From positions 47,620,446-47,684,445 of the forward strand of contig NC_087065.1 of NCBI RefSeq assembly GCF_963678635.1: a DNA stretch of 64,000 nucleotides. The letters run 5' to 3'. This DNA comes from Symsagittifera roscoffensis (taxonomy: Eukaryota > Xenacoelomorpha > Acoela > Convolutidae). Position 1 is the stretch's first letter; every line of letters starts with the position of its first letter. The notes beneath the pieces are model-generated. The model was not told the DNA's origin and did not search any database. It saw only the letters and a list, made by a program, of their open reading frames with translations. This document shows, piece after piece, positions 35,746 to 44,722 of this stretch. The position numbers and the translations under genes are program-made.

Positions 35746-37492
35746 AACAGAAGCTTGCAATGGCAAAAGGCTTGCGCCGCCGAATTGAGGCCTATTCCGA
35801 TGTCCATAAATATAGGTTCCAGGGTCACTCAATGCTGTGTGCTCAAGGTTTTGACCATTACTGGTGGAATTGCATGAGCGAGGTTGGCGGAAGTTGTCTG
35901 TTCTAACGAAATTGGCACAGGAGTGAAGGCCAGCAAACCTGGCGCACTAGCAACGTCAGGAGGTGCTTGTGAACTAACAGAGTCTACCCAATCATTAGTC
36001 CGATCGGTTGCTACTTTTGAAATAGGTTGACTTACTCCTGTCGAATTACTTTCCGCTACCTTCTCGCTAACCTCAGATGAACTGTCCTCAAGTTCAAACG
36101 CTTTCATTTCCATTTCAATTAGTTGCTTTTTATGACTTTCAGCCGATTGCTCTAGCTCCAGCTGACTTTGTTCGAACTTAAGACGGTTCTCTTGCTCTTT
36201 AAGTCTTATAGATACTTGATACTGCCTTTCCAGCTCCTCGTGGCGTCGTTTTACTAAAGCTAGCTCATGCCGTTTCTCACTTGATGACAGTCGACGTATG
36301 ACGAGTGGAAGCAGATTTATCAGACTTATGTGAGTCAAGCTTTCTACTATCCTTAGTCTTATTAGAGACCTTAGACCTGTTTTCAGATACTCGTGCTTCT
36401 GAATCTCTTGTTTTGTGCGAGCGTGAGGATGTCTCAGACCTAGTTTGTTGTAAAGATTCCTTGCACCCTGTAATGCCGGCTGCTGAAAATGACGAAGGTT
36501 CAAGGCTCATCTTGTAACTCTGATCTTCATGCATTACTTTATTGTTCATTTCGGTTACTTTCTTAAGCCAAAGGTCTTGCTGAGTAATATTTTTTTCAGG
36601 GTTTTCCGTTTTTCCTGCTAATATAATTGATTGCTCATTGACGTCAACAGCATTTTCCAACGCAATTTTACATTTGTGAATAGCATTATCAATTTTTGCG
36701 GTCCGACTATTGTTCTCAATGTACTCAATTAATAATGAGTGACCTTTAAGCAGCTCATTTTCTAAATTTAGACGGGTTGAAAATAACTTGAAATCTTACT
36801 TTGGAATTTTTCATCCATTTTTCTCACAAATTGACAGTATTCTACGGATGCTCACTCATAGAAAACAATCAAAAAAATGAGAAACTGTTTTGATACATAG
36901 TTAAATTTGCATTAATATATCAACATTAGTTTACAAGATGGGGAAACTTGACGTCTCAAAGCTTCTGCCCGAAGCCTATTTTTTATAGCTTTTCGAGCTT
37001 TAAGTGGCAAGCGGTTCCGCTTCCTACGCGTCTTAAGGATGTTAAGACTAGCGATATAACGCCTTAGAAGGAGGAGAGTCTTAACTCAAGGGAAGAAGGC
37101 TGATGAAGCTCTTTGTACTTCTCAATTAGTACCTGTTCCTTAGCCTTACGCTTAGAGATAAAGTCTTTGACGACGTTCAGAACGAGACTACCTGTTGAAC
37201 CTGAACTTTCCTCTATATCCTCGGTTCCGTTCCGTCTACAGTATACGATCGCACAAAAGTTTGTCCTATACCTTGATAACAAATTGACAAGTTGCTCACT
37301 ACTCAGCATGCGGTTATTGTTGCTGCGGTGCCTTCTTATCGAGTTATTAATGGCGTCGTGCCAAACTACAATGTCGTTACGGTGAGACAAGTAGTGATGA
37401 AGGTAGTACTTTATTGTTTTCTGAGAGTCCCTAGCGTTAAAATTCAAACTTAAACCTGGCTTTGTAAAGAAAGTATCTTTGACGCGCTTCTG
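35746..37492. repeat. 1.75-kb tandem duplication, right copy
   Basis: See the left copy. The right copy continues outward into unique sequence (GGGACGGAGCGGGAAG) that restores the N-terminal part of the accessory ORF, so it appears to hold the original arrangement. Confidence 0.9.
35829..36782 (-). pseudogene. BEL/Pao gag N-terminal region, duplicated distal copy
   Basis: Same frames as the proximal copy shifted by 1770 bp (36,782-36,277 and 36,300-35,829), with the same internal frameshift. The Pro/Ser-rich third frame is cut off after a few codons at the duplication junction. Sharing the frameshift shows that the duplication happened after the element began to decay. Confidence 0.75.
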
Positions 37493-37555
37493 GGACGGAG
37501 CGGGAAGTTTTCGGAGCGCGTGATCCAAGGAACTAGCTCCTAGAATGAATACCAT
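37064..37555 (-). CDS. Uncharacterised 163-residue protein upstream of BEL gag, possibly SGNH-hydrolase-like
   Basis: Best start is the ATG at 37,555; an open frame extends to 37,648 without an ATG. The product begins MVFILGASSLDHALRKLP, then has KPGLSLNFNARDSQKTIKYY, NDIVVWHDAINNSI, a CAIVYCRRNGTEDIE strand-like segment and a basic Lys/Glu-rich C-terminus. The order hydrophobic strand + GxS, then ND within a hydrophobic strand, resembles blocks I and III of SGNH/GDSL hydrolases, but the usual GDS is GAS here and no DxxH is visible, so any activity is doubtful. It lies ~280 bp upstream of the distal gag copy on the same strand, so it could be an accessory ORF of the BEL element or the 3' part of a host gene it inserted into. 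The frame is intact while its neighbours are broken. Confidence 0.4.
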   Translation of the reverse strand: MVFILGASSLDHALRKLPAPSQKRVKDTFFTKPGLSLNFNARDSQKTIKYYLHHYLSHRNDIVVWHDAINNSIRRHRSNNNRMLSSEQLVNLLSRYRTNFCAIVYCRRNGTEDIEESSGSTGSLVLNVVKDFISKRKAKEQVLIEKYKELHQPSSLELRLSSF

Positions 37556-37625
37556 ACACTTGGGGGACCTATGCGACGGCTTCGTTACGCTTAAGTACCA
37601 ATGGGGTTGGAAAATTAAGTAGGTC

Positions 37626-37901
37626 AGTTGAACTCCAACAACACACACGGAGTAAACCTGAGGATGAAAGAATTCAACTTAACTCACTTAGTATCACCGT
37701 ACCTGGCCACTTAACAATACTGTCACGCAACGGGCTAAAACGGCTTTGATTTACTTGAAGCGAACTGGCTTTCAGTTTCACCAAAGGTGGGTGGGGCGAT
37801 CAGGCAAATTGTTTAAGTTCCAACAACACACACGGGAGAAACCTGAGGATGAAAAAACTCAACTTAATTTGCCTGATATTTCGCTACCAGACCACTTAAC
37901 A
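37626..37901. repeat. Two imperfect ~85-bp direct repeats
   Basis: CCAACAACACACACGG...AAACCTGAGGATGAAA...CAACTTAA...CCACTTAAC occurs at ~37,631-37,715 and ~37,817-37,900 (offset about 185 bp). They lie just 5' (minus sense) of the accessory ORF and could be leader or LTR-derived repeats. Function unknown. Confidence 0.6.
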
Positions 37902-38099
37902 TAAGGTTGGTGTCATCTTACAGCACAGTTTTGCAGAACTCTGGAGACGTTTTGAGGATTTTTTGGCAATTTTTTTATTTATTTTTTTTTACCCAAAACT
38001 TCTCGGAAAATTTTGGTCAGCAGGTTCGAGTCATAAACCAGTCCAGTACCTCTTGTCTATGTTCCGATTTCACGGATTAATATTCCGTTCACAAAAATC

Positions 38100-38735
38100 C
38101 AAAAAATTTTGGTATCGAGAAAAAATGTCAATCAGTTTGTCTATGTACCGACTGTAAGATTTTTCAGTTCAATGGAACTGTCCAAAAATTTTGGGTATTG
38201 GGAAAAATTACCGGGGGCTAGCTTGCGGGAAAATTTTGAACTTATATGACATCGTATATAAATTTATAGCACAATATGATAGTTTTAAACTAGTCGAGTC
38301 CTGCAGTTTTTGGAGATTGGGCGGTCACCAATTTCGAGTTGTCAAAGTGTCCGATGACGGCTACCATATTCAGGGAAAAAAGGGCACCCAGCATAAAATG
38401 AACACTCCCAACACCACCAGAAGAATTTTCACTGGCTTGCTGTCTGTGAATTTCTTCTGATGCTGATTGCACCTTGAACTCCTGCCGTCTGCAGTGATGG
38501 CGCCACCCGCTGAGACTGGAAGACAGGCTTGCAGCTCTTTGATAGCTTTGATATGTTTGTTGGACTCTCTGAATATGTGTGAGTAGGAGAAGAGTAAAAC
38601 AGCTAGGGGTACCCCGAAGATAGCCCCAGTGGCAAAAAAGGAGGAGAGGAGATCAGACTGCCAGTTGAGGGTACATGCCGCATTCGAACCAGACACAAGC
38701 AACACATCATCAGTACTCACCCCTTGTTTTGCTTG
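38100..38735. repeat. Right copy of the ~640-bp segment flanking the BEL/Pao element
   Basis: Direct repeat of 27,650-28,288. The similarity stops at CACCCCTTGTTTTGCTTG, next to a G/GTGAGT donor-like word on the minus strand. Confidence 0.8.
38370..38720 (-). pseudogene. Rhodopsin-like (class A) GPCR exon fragment, TM5 to TM6
   Basis: The open minus-strand frame encodes an extracellular-loop Cys (AACTLNWQ), a TM5-like helix (SSFFATGAIFGVPLAVLLFS), a polar third intracellular loop, then TM6 with the class A hallmark CWVPFF after KILLVVLGVFIL. The frame then hits a stop within a run of six T. The next frame reads SLNMVAV, as expected after CWxPFF, so a one-base deletion (or an assembly error in the homopolymer) is suspected; the 28-kb copy has the same six-base run. 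Amine- or peptide-receptor-like; the ligand cannot be named. There is no initiator ATG and no TM1-4 or TM7. Confidence 0.65.
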
Positions 38736-39149
38736 CCAACTGTGCTTATTTTATATGCATTTATACTCTTGTTTTATTTTTGCATTGCAACACTATTTAC
38801 TTAAAAATTTTCTCCATTTTGCATTTTTTGAATCATAAATTTGGTCAGAACCTTCTGTGCTGTACTTGCATAGCAACACGCTATTAGTTTTTCTCGTGAC
38901 GCTGAGTAGATAAAGTCTCGCGACAAAGAGCGATAATACTTACGCATAACTTTTTTAAGACTGATGTGTCGAAACATATTAATAGATTCATTTTCACGCT
39001 CAATTGATTTCCATTTGAGTTTGAAATACATAGGAACCTTTAGTTCCAAGATCATGCGTCATCGAAAGAGATGACAAAGTAAGATTTGAATACCCAAAAA
39101 ATGACTAAAACATGCCACTTTTTGTCAAACTTTTTCAAAAACTGCTCAA
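38736..39149. other. Non-coding stretch
   Basis: No feature recognised between the GPCR-fragment repeat and the second LTR element. Confidence 0.4.
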
Positions 39150-39154
39150 AACGG
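39150..39154. other. Target-site duplication AACGG (left)
   Basis: AACGG here matches AACGG at 49,131-49,135, directly outside the two LTRs. Five bases is the usual target duplication length for many LTR elements. Confidence 0.65.
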
Positions 39155-40281
39155 TTTACTAAGCGTTAATTGCTGGTTGATTGCTTATTAATTTTATCCT
39201 AAGTTATAAGTCTCACCTTAAATCGTCAAGTTGTCTTGGCAAAATTTAAAGTAGAAACAATAGTTAGAAAAGGAGTGACTTCATTAGCTGGTTAAATACA
39301 AAGCACAGGGTTATTAGACTATATAAACGAATCGAACAGCTTAAAGAAATATACCTATGAGGGGAGGTTGAGTTAATCTTATTTTGTTCATCAATATTTT
39401 ATCTTCTTTCTAAGGTCGATGATTGTTTAGTATTCTTGGTTCGCCCTTGTTGTGTCCACTTCGGCACTTCTGGTTTGTCGTCTGTATCGTCCTTGCCGTA
39501 GTCCTTCCTCAGGTGCGGGTATCTTGAGTATCTCGATTTATAAGTTTGATCGAATTTCAAACGAGAATTTTTTCTCTATTTTATTTGGGAAAAAAGCTAG
39601 ATTAATGTTATTATTAAGGCAGAAAAAAATTTATTTATTTTGAAAAGATCTGACTAAGTAGATCTGACTTGCTGCTTACTGAGCAAATAGAAACACTGAA
39701 GATTTCAGGCCAGTCCTTTTATTCGTAAGCATAAACCGGCGGCTGATTCAATCTTTAATTATTCAGGTTTCACCTGCTCCTTTATTCTTCCTTTCTTATA
39801 AGGTAACTTTCAACTAGTTTTTATTTGATTTTTTCAAATCAAACATCTTTAAATTATTAGTCCTCTTTGATTAAAACCGCAGCCTTCAGTTTTGTCTGAT
39901 TACAAATTCATATTACTCTCTTTGATGCATCATATTGCAGGTGCATCTCTGCTTAATCAAAGCAAGGAGAATTTCACTGCAGCCGGCGAGACTGCTAAAT
40001 ATTAATCCATTTTGTTTCAAGTTAAAGTTAAAAGGGACGTGTTAATAATTGCCGCCCTTTCAAAATAGTGAGCATCAAAAAATGAGAAAAATTGGACAAG
40101 TATTTAAAAAGAAGTGGATTTTCAAAACAAGATTTTATAGTCCTAATAAGAGTAAATCAGTCAATATCTGATTAAGTGAAAAGAGGCTTTAATTTAAATG
40201 GCACGCTCCAATTTAGAATTGGGTCCTTAAATAAACAATTAAGACAATGGTCTTTTGTCTGTGTAGTATTTTCAATATTAG
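39155..40281 (-). repeat. 3' LTR of the second retrotransposon (1127 bp)
   Basis: Collinear with 47,980-49,130 through the words GGTTAAATACAAAGCACAGG, the ATATAAACGAATCGAACAG block, AGCCTTCAGTTTT and TGTCTGTGTAGTATTTTCAA. It lacks the ~20-bp TTTCGATCCTTATGGTTCAG insert found in the other LTR. The minus-sense start (CTAATATTGAAAATAC) has changed from GTAGTATTGAAAATAC of the 5' LTR. Confidence 0.85.
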
Positions 40282-40285
40282 AACT

Positions 40286-40297
40286 CACCCCTTTCTT
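40286..40297 (-). other. Candidate polypurine tract
   Basis: The minus strand reads AAGAAAGGGGTGAGTT immediately before the 3' LTR, the expected place for the plus-strand primer. Confidence 0.6.
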
Positions 40298-40476
40298 AAG
40301 AAAATTGAGCTGTTCAATTCTTTCAGTTACCATGATGAAAATTTAAACACTTTAATGATTAAATACTTTAGTTATAACAGCAAAAAGAACATCAAATGAA
40401 ATAGTTATCTAGACAAGTTAAGTTAATGGACTCAAGTTTAAGTATGGTTTTTGTTCTCTAGAGCTCTAAATTTCGT

Positions 40477-41160
40477 CTAGAGCTTCCTTCCTGCTTCTAG
40501 CTCCACATTGTACGCTCTGAGTATCGCTATCTTCCTCTGTGAAGCCTCGAGTTTTTGTTGTAACTTGACGATTTTCTTCTTCTTGATTTTATTCTTAAAC
40601 CGCAGTCTGCTCATCCCGTCTGTGAGCTCTTTAATATCGTCCTGATCTTCCTGCTTGGGTCTTACATAGCTTGGGAAGGCAGTTATTCCCTGAAATGGGA
40701 TGGTAACTTGCGTTCCCCCTGCTTTCAGGATGTAGCCTTGCTCTTCTCTCCTTCAGTTCCCAGAAGTTGCTTTCCTCCTTTATCACCACTTCTTGCTGGG
40801 CTATTATCTCGACAGGCATCATCGCCTTTTCCATTGTCGTCGAGTTGACGACTTCAAAAAACAATGGCAGTTTCCATCTGTTGTAGCATTTTTTTTTATT
40901 GAATACTTCAAACTCATTATAAATCTAGGGTTTTCAGTATCCAATTTTACTTCTCTGTTCTTCTGCAGTTCCAATCTTTGATTTAGACTGGGGAAATTCC
41001 AAGGGTTCTTTTTTAACCCGTCGTCAGTTGACAAGGATTGTACTACAGGTTTTAGTTGGTTCTTTCTGAGATGCAATTTTCTTTTGAACTCCTCGGGTGC
41101 TGGGTCAGCACTTTGGCAGTTCCAATTCAAAATTGGGTCATACTCCATTTTGCTAAACAT
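40477..41160 (-). pseudogene. Broken 3' ORF of unknown function in the LTR element
   Basis: Minus strand, starts ATG at 41,160 and ends TAG at 40,477, with frame changes near 40,840-40,860 and ~40,730, about 229 codons overall. The N-terminal part has the DPILNWNCQSADPAPEEF phrase and KNPWNFPSLNQRL; the middle has VTIPFQGITAFPSYVRPKQ in the alternative frame; the end is a Lys-rich coiled coil (KKKKIVKLQQKLEASQRKI). It is not an envelope (no signal or membrane segment) and matches no pol domain. A regulatory or nucleic-acid-binding accessory protein is one possibility; I do not recognise it. Confidence 0.45.
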
Positions 41161-43249
41161 CAATATAAAATAAGATAATATTCAAAATCCCGAATTACGT
41201 TCGGATACTAAGGCTTATTATCAAAGTTGAATAATGAAGGACATTTAAAAAAGTGTAAAACTTTATATATAAAAGGTGGTAAAATCAATCTTGTGGTTTC
41301 ACACAAACCCACCACGGAAAACAATTGAAGAAAGACGATCATGGTGTTTATTAACCACAGGAATAAAGCATTTTAAAACACTGAGTTAAGCTCAGATTTT
41401 AAACTTATGTAGTTAAAGCAAAAATGGAAATTTGGGCATTAATTAACCCCTAATCTTAAATGTATGTCCACCTGGGGTCATCCACAGGCTTACCATGGGG
41501 TCCTTTACAAATTATACAGCTATAAATTTTGGGTTAGGATTTACTAGATGCAAATATTAACGAATAAAAAATTGTAAAATTTGTAAGGCAGGTGTATACA
41601 AATATAATAATTCATTTGACAGCATTTTTGTCATAACCAGGAATCTTTGTTTCTTTTTCTGATAACATATAGAAAAGATTTGATTAAGGAATGTAAAAAA
41701 AGAAATATCAAAGGCAAGGAAAGTTGAAGACTAATTACAAACGGTATAATATTCGATAATATAAGTGTAATAATTCTTCTTCGGTTTTAATCCCCTGCAC
41801 CAATCCATGTTCACATCTTTAGTAAAAAAAAGTCGTCCTGAACTTTATGATGCAAAAATTTAACGTAAACAATCCTAATGATGATGCGGTCCAATTTTCA
41901 AAGTGTTGCTTCTGAAAATTTGTTGTGTTTAAGGGTTTAAATGCCTGCGTGTTGTGGATTCAAAACTACCGAATTAGTAATGTGGCCAAAATTTTGAGGA
42001 GTGAATCATAAGAGTCTCAAGGGCTGCATACAGTCACCAACAATCATTTGCGTTGAATAAAAGAAATTGGTACCATGGGTATTGAAAGGCTACATGAAGC
42101 CACCAACAAATCCTGGCATAAATCTGCGGCGGGTCGGGTCGAAAAACATTGTTCGACAATTTTAAGATGAAGAATATTGGTGAACATTTTACTCAATTTG
42201 TTGAGAAGAAGGGAGGTGATATTTCCCTTTTTGATGAATTTCTTCTAGTTTGCATTTTGTAACTTGAAAACTACAAAGATAATAAATAATGTCATCGGTC
42301 CCTACTTGGGCCCTAAGAGGAATCTGATGGTGCAAATTACCTTCGCAGAATGAGTTTGTTACAATTTTACATTGGCTAGGTCTTCCATCAAAGGTTTCAC
42401 TCTATTATTTCTCGTTATTGTACGCAGGGTAATTTGACATTCCCTCAGTGTAATACTGAATTTTCAGTAATAAAACCACCTGAAAGTGAAAGATTTATAG
42501 ACTCGTAAAACTGTAATATTTTGCAAATATGTTGAAGTCGAAAAAGTTTTATGTCTGAACCATTGGGTTCCGATACCTCTATCTATATTTGATTTTGAGG
42601 ATGGTCCAAAATTGTTAGCGTACTTGACTGTTTTCGATCTCGGTTAAGAATTAAATCCCTGTTCATGCATTTTGGCATTTCCTTTTGTGTGTCATACAGA
42701 ACCGCTCTTCATTAGAAAATGATTGTAGGATAATATTCGTAATCTTAATTTTTTTGTAATATTAAACTAAGTTTACTGCTCAGTATACAAAATGTTAGGT
42801 AAACTTCACAAAATTTTAAGCGTTATAAAAGCTTTAATGAAAATGTCACAATAAACATGTTTTAAAGCAGGAAGAAACATTTTTGTTTTATTTCAATGTT
42901 TTTAAACGTTTGGCCTATTACACTTTTGCTTATGTCTACTTTTAATTCTCTGGAATTTTTTAGTACGATAGGCATTGACTTAATTTCATTCCTACAATAA
43001 GTGCTTTTTGCATTAATGCCTTTTTGTTCTAAGGACTTATCAACTCCAAACGATGTTCCTACTTTGAAAAATATGCCTACTGGAGAAATTGAGATTACGT
43101 GGGATGATTTTGGTCCAATAGTTATATTTTTATCCAGAAGTACATTTTGATAAAAGCTTAGATATGGATAACTTTTGCTTCTTATAATACTAATAGGAAC
43201 TGTTATATCTGGGTATTTTTTTTAATTCTAAGTTCAATATTGGAAAGTT
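41161..43249. other. Internal region of the LTR element where pol would be expected
   Basis: About 2 kb on the coding strand without RT (YxDD), RNase H or integrase (HHCC, DDE) motifs in any frame I could follow. A short tail of the protease-downstream frame may extend to ~42,900. Confidence 0.5.
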
Positions 43250-43595
43250 TATTGATTTATTGTTGTGAGAAATGAAATCCATTCCTAATATATTTAGATC
43301 GCATCCATCCTTGGCTGAAATCCATGCATTAATTTTTACCGGATTATCAGTGTTTGTCCCAAAAGTTGAGTCAAAATTAGTATAACCTATAAGTTTAAGT
43401 TTTTGTCCATTAACAGCAACTGTTTTTGATCTAGATTTATTCAGCTGTAGAGGCGGTATTTAACAATTTTGTTCATAACTGTCAAAATTAATAAGCGAAC
43501 ATGTTGCTCCAGTGTCTAGTAGAAATTGGGTTTCCCGACCGTTATTTTTATTTTTGTCTCCGACGGGATGTTGGTATAAGTTAATATATAATTGT
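43250..43595 (-). pseudogene. Retropepsin-like aspartic protease remnant
   Basis: The minus-strand frame contains ETQFLLDTGATCSLINF, with the catalytic D-T-G-A at 43,505-43,516, then an in-frame stop at ~43,460. The same frame resumes with VNGQKLKLIGYT and CDLNILGMDFIS, the second conserved block of retropepsins (hydrophobic-ILG-D). The nonsense codon between them inactivates the copy as read. Confidence 0.75.
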
Positions 43596-43943
43596 ATTTT
43601 GGATCAGACGGAGACTGATCTAGTTTAAATAAACAAGTTCACACTCATTAACGGTATAGTCTCCTGGAATGTCATCATCACTAAAATTGTGGATCTGGTA
43701 AAGTGAATGATAATCGTTATTTTCGTTGAAGTGTTCTTTACTGTTCGACCTGTCACACGACTGAGAACTTTTCTTGAAATTTGACAAATGCCTGAAATCT
43801 TGTTTTTGATTTATTTTATTAAAACTATTGTCTGCTCTTGACCTACTCTTGCTTTAGTTATGGTAACTTCTGTTTGAATTCTCCCTTAATTGAAGCGAGT
43901 CATAATTTTGCTCCTGTTGATCGTTATATTTAAAGCAACGTCT

Positions 43944-44722
43944 TATCTATGGCCTGACATGCAACACCAGTTGCAAAACGTTGGGTTGTTTCGTTTGGTT
44001 CTATTCTCATGTGGCTTATAAGCTGCGTTTATATTATGATTCTTCATTAGTCTTGTTAACTCTTTAAGTTGATCCTTTATTCCCTCTATTTCCAATTTAT
44101 TATCTATGCTACTGGATGCAGTTCGGATAAACCCACTACTTATTGCAAAACTTAAGTCTTTTGTAGCAATATGATCTTTAATTATTGCAAAGTTGCGGAT
44201 GGATTCTCAATTAGGAATTGATGCGCCTTTTGTTTTAAGCCTGGCGGGCTTAGCCGCGTACAAAGAATTCCATTTTCTTTGCTTTTTTTTGATCATCATT
44301 AAAAGTTGGATTAGGCCATTTACGGTCTGCTGCCGTGCTTAATCTATGTATGTAGCTTTTAATGAATTCATCAGGCTGTCTTTTTATGTTTTCTGCTTCT
44401 ATTCGTCTTCTACACTTATCCTTATCATCAGTGAATCTATCTTTGAATTGATCTCTTATCTCGTTGCAAGGTAATCCTGCTGCTAATGTGCTGCTAATCC
44501 CTGATACCATTGAGCGGCTGGGCCGCTTATTATTGAACTAAATAAGGCTCTTTGTCTGTTATCATTTGCGTCCTGATCGTCACCTGCGTCTGCTGGTCTA
44601 GTGCCTTGGGAAAATGCTACTTTTTTCTTTACTATATCAAGAAAATCTCTTGCATCTTTGTTTGGATCTAAGCCGGTAAACTTTTCGAGAGCTAAATCTG
44701 GGTATGCTACTACGTTCACCAT
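43944..44722 (-). pseudogene. Gag of the LTR element, frameshifted
   Basis: Starts with the ATG at 44,722. The first frame holds FTGLDPNKDARDFLDIVKKK and ALFSSIISGPAAQWYQGL (retrotransposon gag capsid-like), then stops at 44,483. A frameshift at ~44,490-44,510 leads into 44,510-44,250 with CNEIRDQFKDRF, DEFIKSYIHRLS and WPNPTFND; a stop at 44,250 is followed by LSPPGLKQKAHQFL in the next frame. It ends with a CNWCCMSGH zinc-knuckle-like motif (~43,945-43,980) whose final Cys is lost to a stop. Confidence 0.75.

Larger units (their letters stand above)
28289..38099 (-). mobile_element. Decayed BEL/Pao LTR retrotransposon with internal duplication
   Basis: Minus-strand order: possible accessory ORF (37.6 kb), gag N-terminus (twice), gag/zinc knuckle/protease (34.9-32.06 kb), RT, RNase H, integrase (31.9-28.8 kb), then an LTR (28,456-28,725). 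Family assignment rests on the DUF1759-like gag block (FDGNPLNWHEWF, FGQPYTIVGAHLDKL), the RT entry RRVLNGASKFHGTSLN and the integrase exit PPGAPHHGGSWEHLVRS, which are typical of BEL/Pao. Many stops and frameshifts and several altered catalytic motifs show that it is dead. No matching 5' LTR was found near 37.6-38.1 kb, and the outer boundaries given are those of the flanking direct repeats. Confidence 0.8.
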
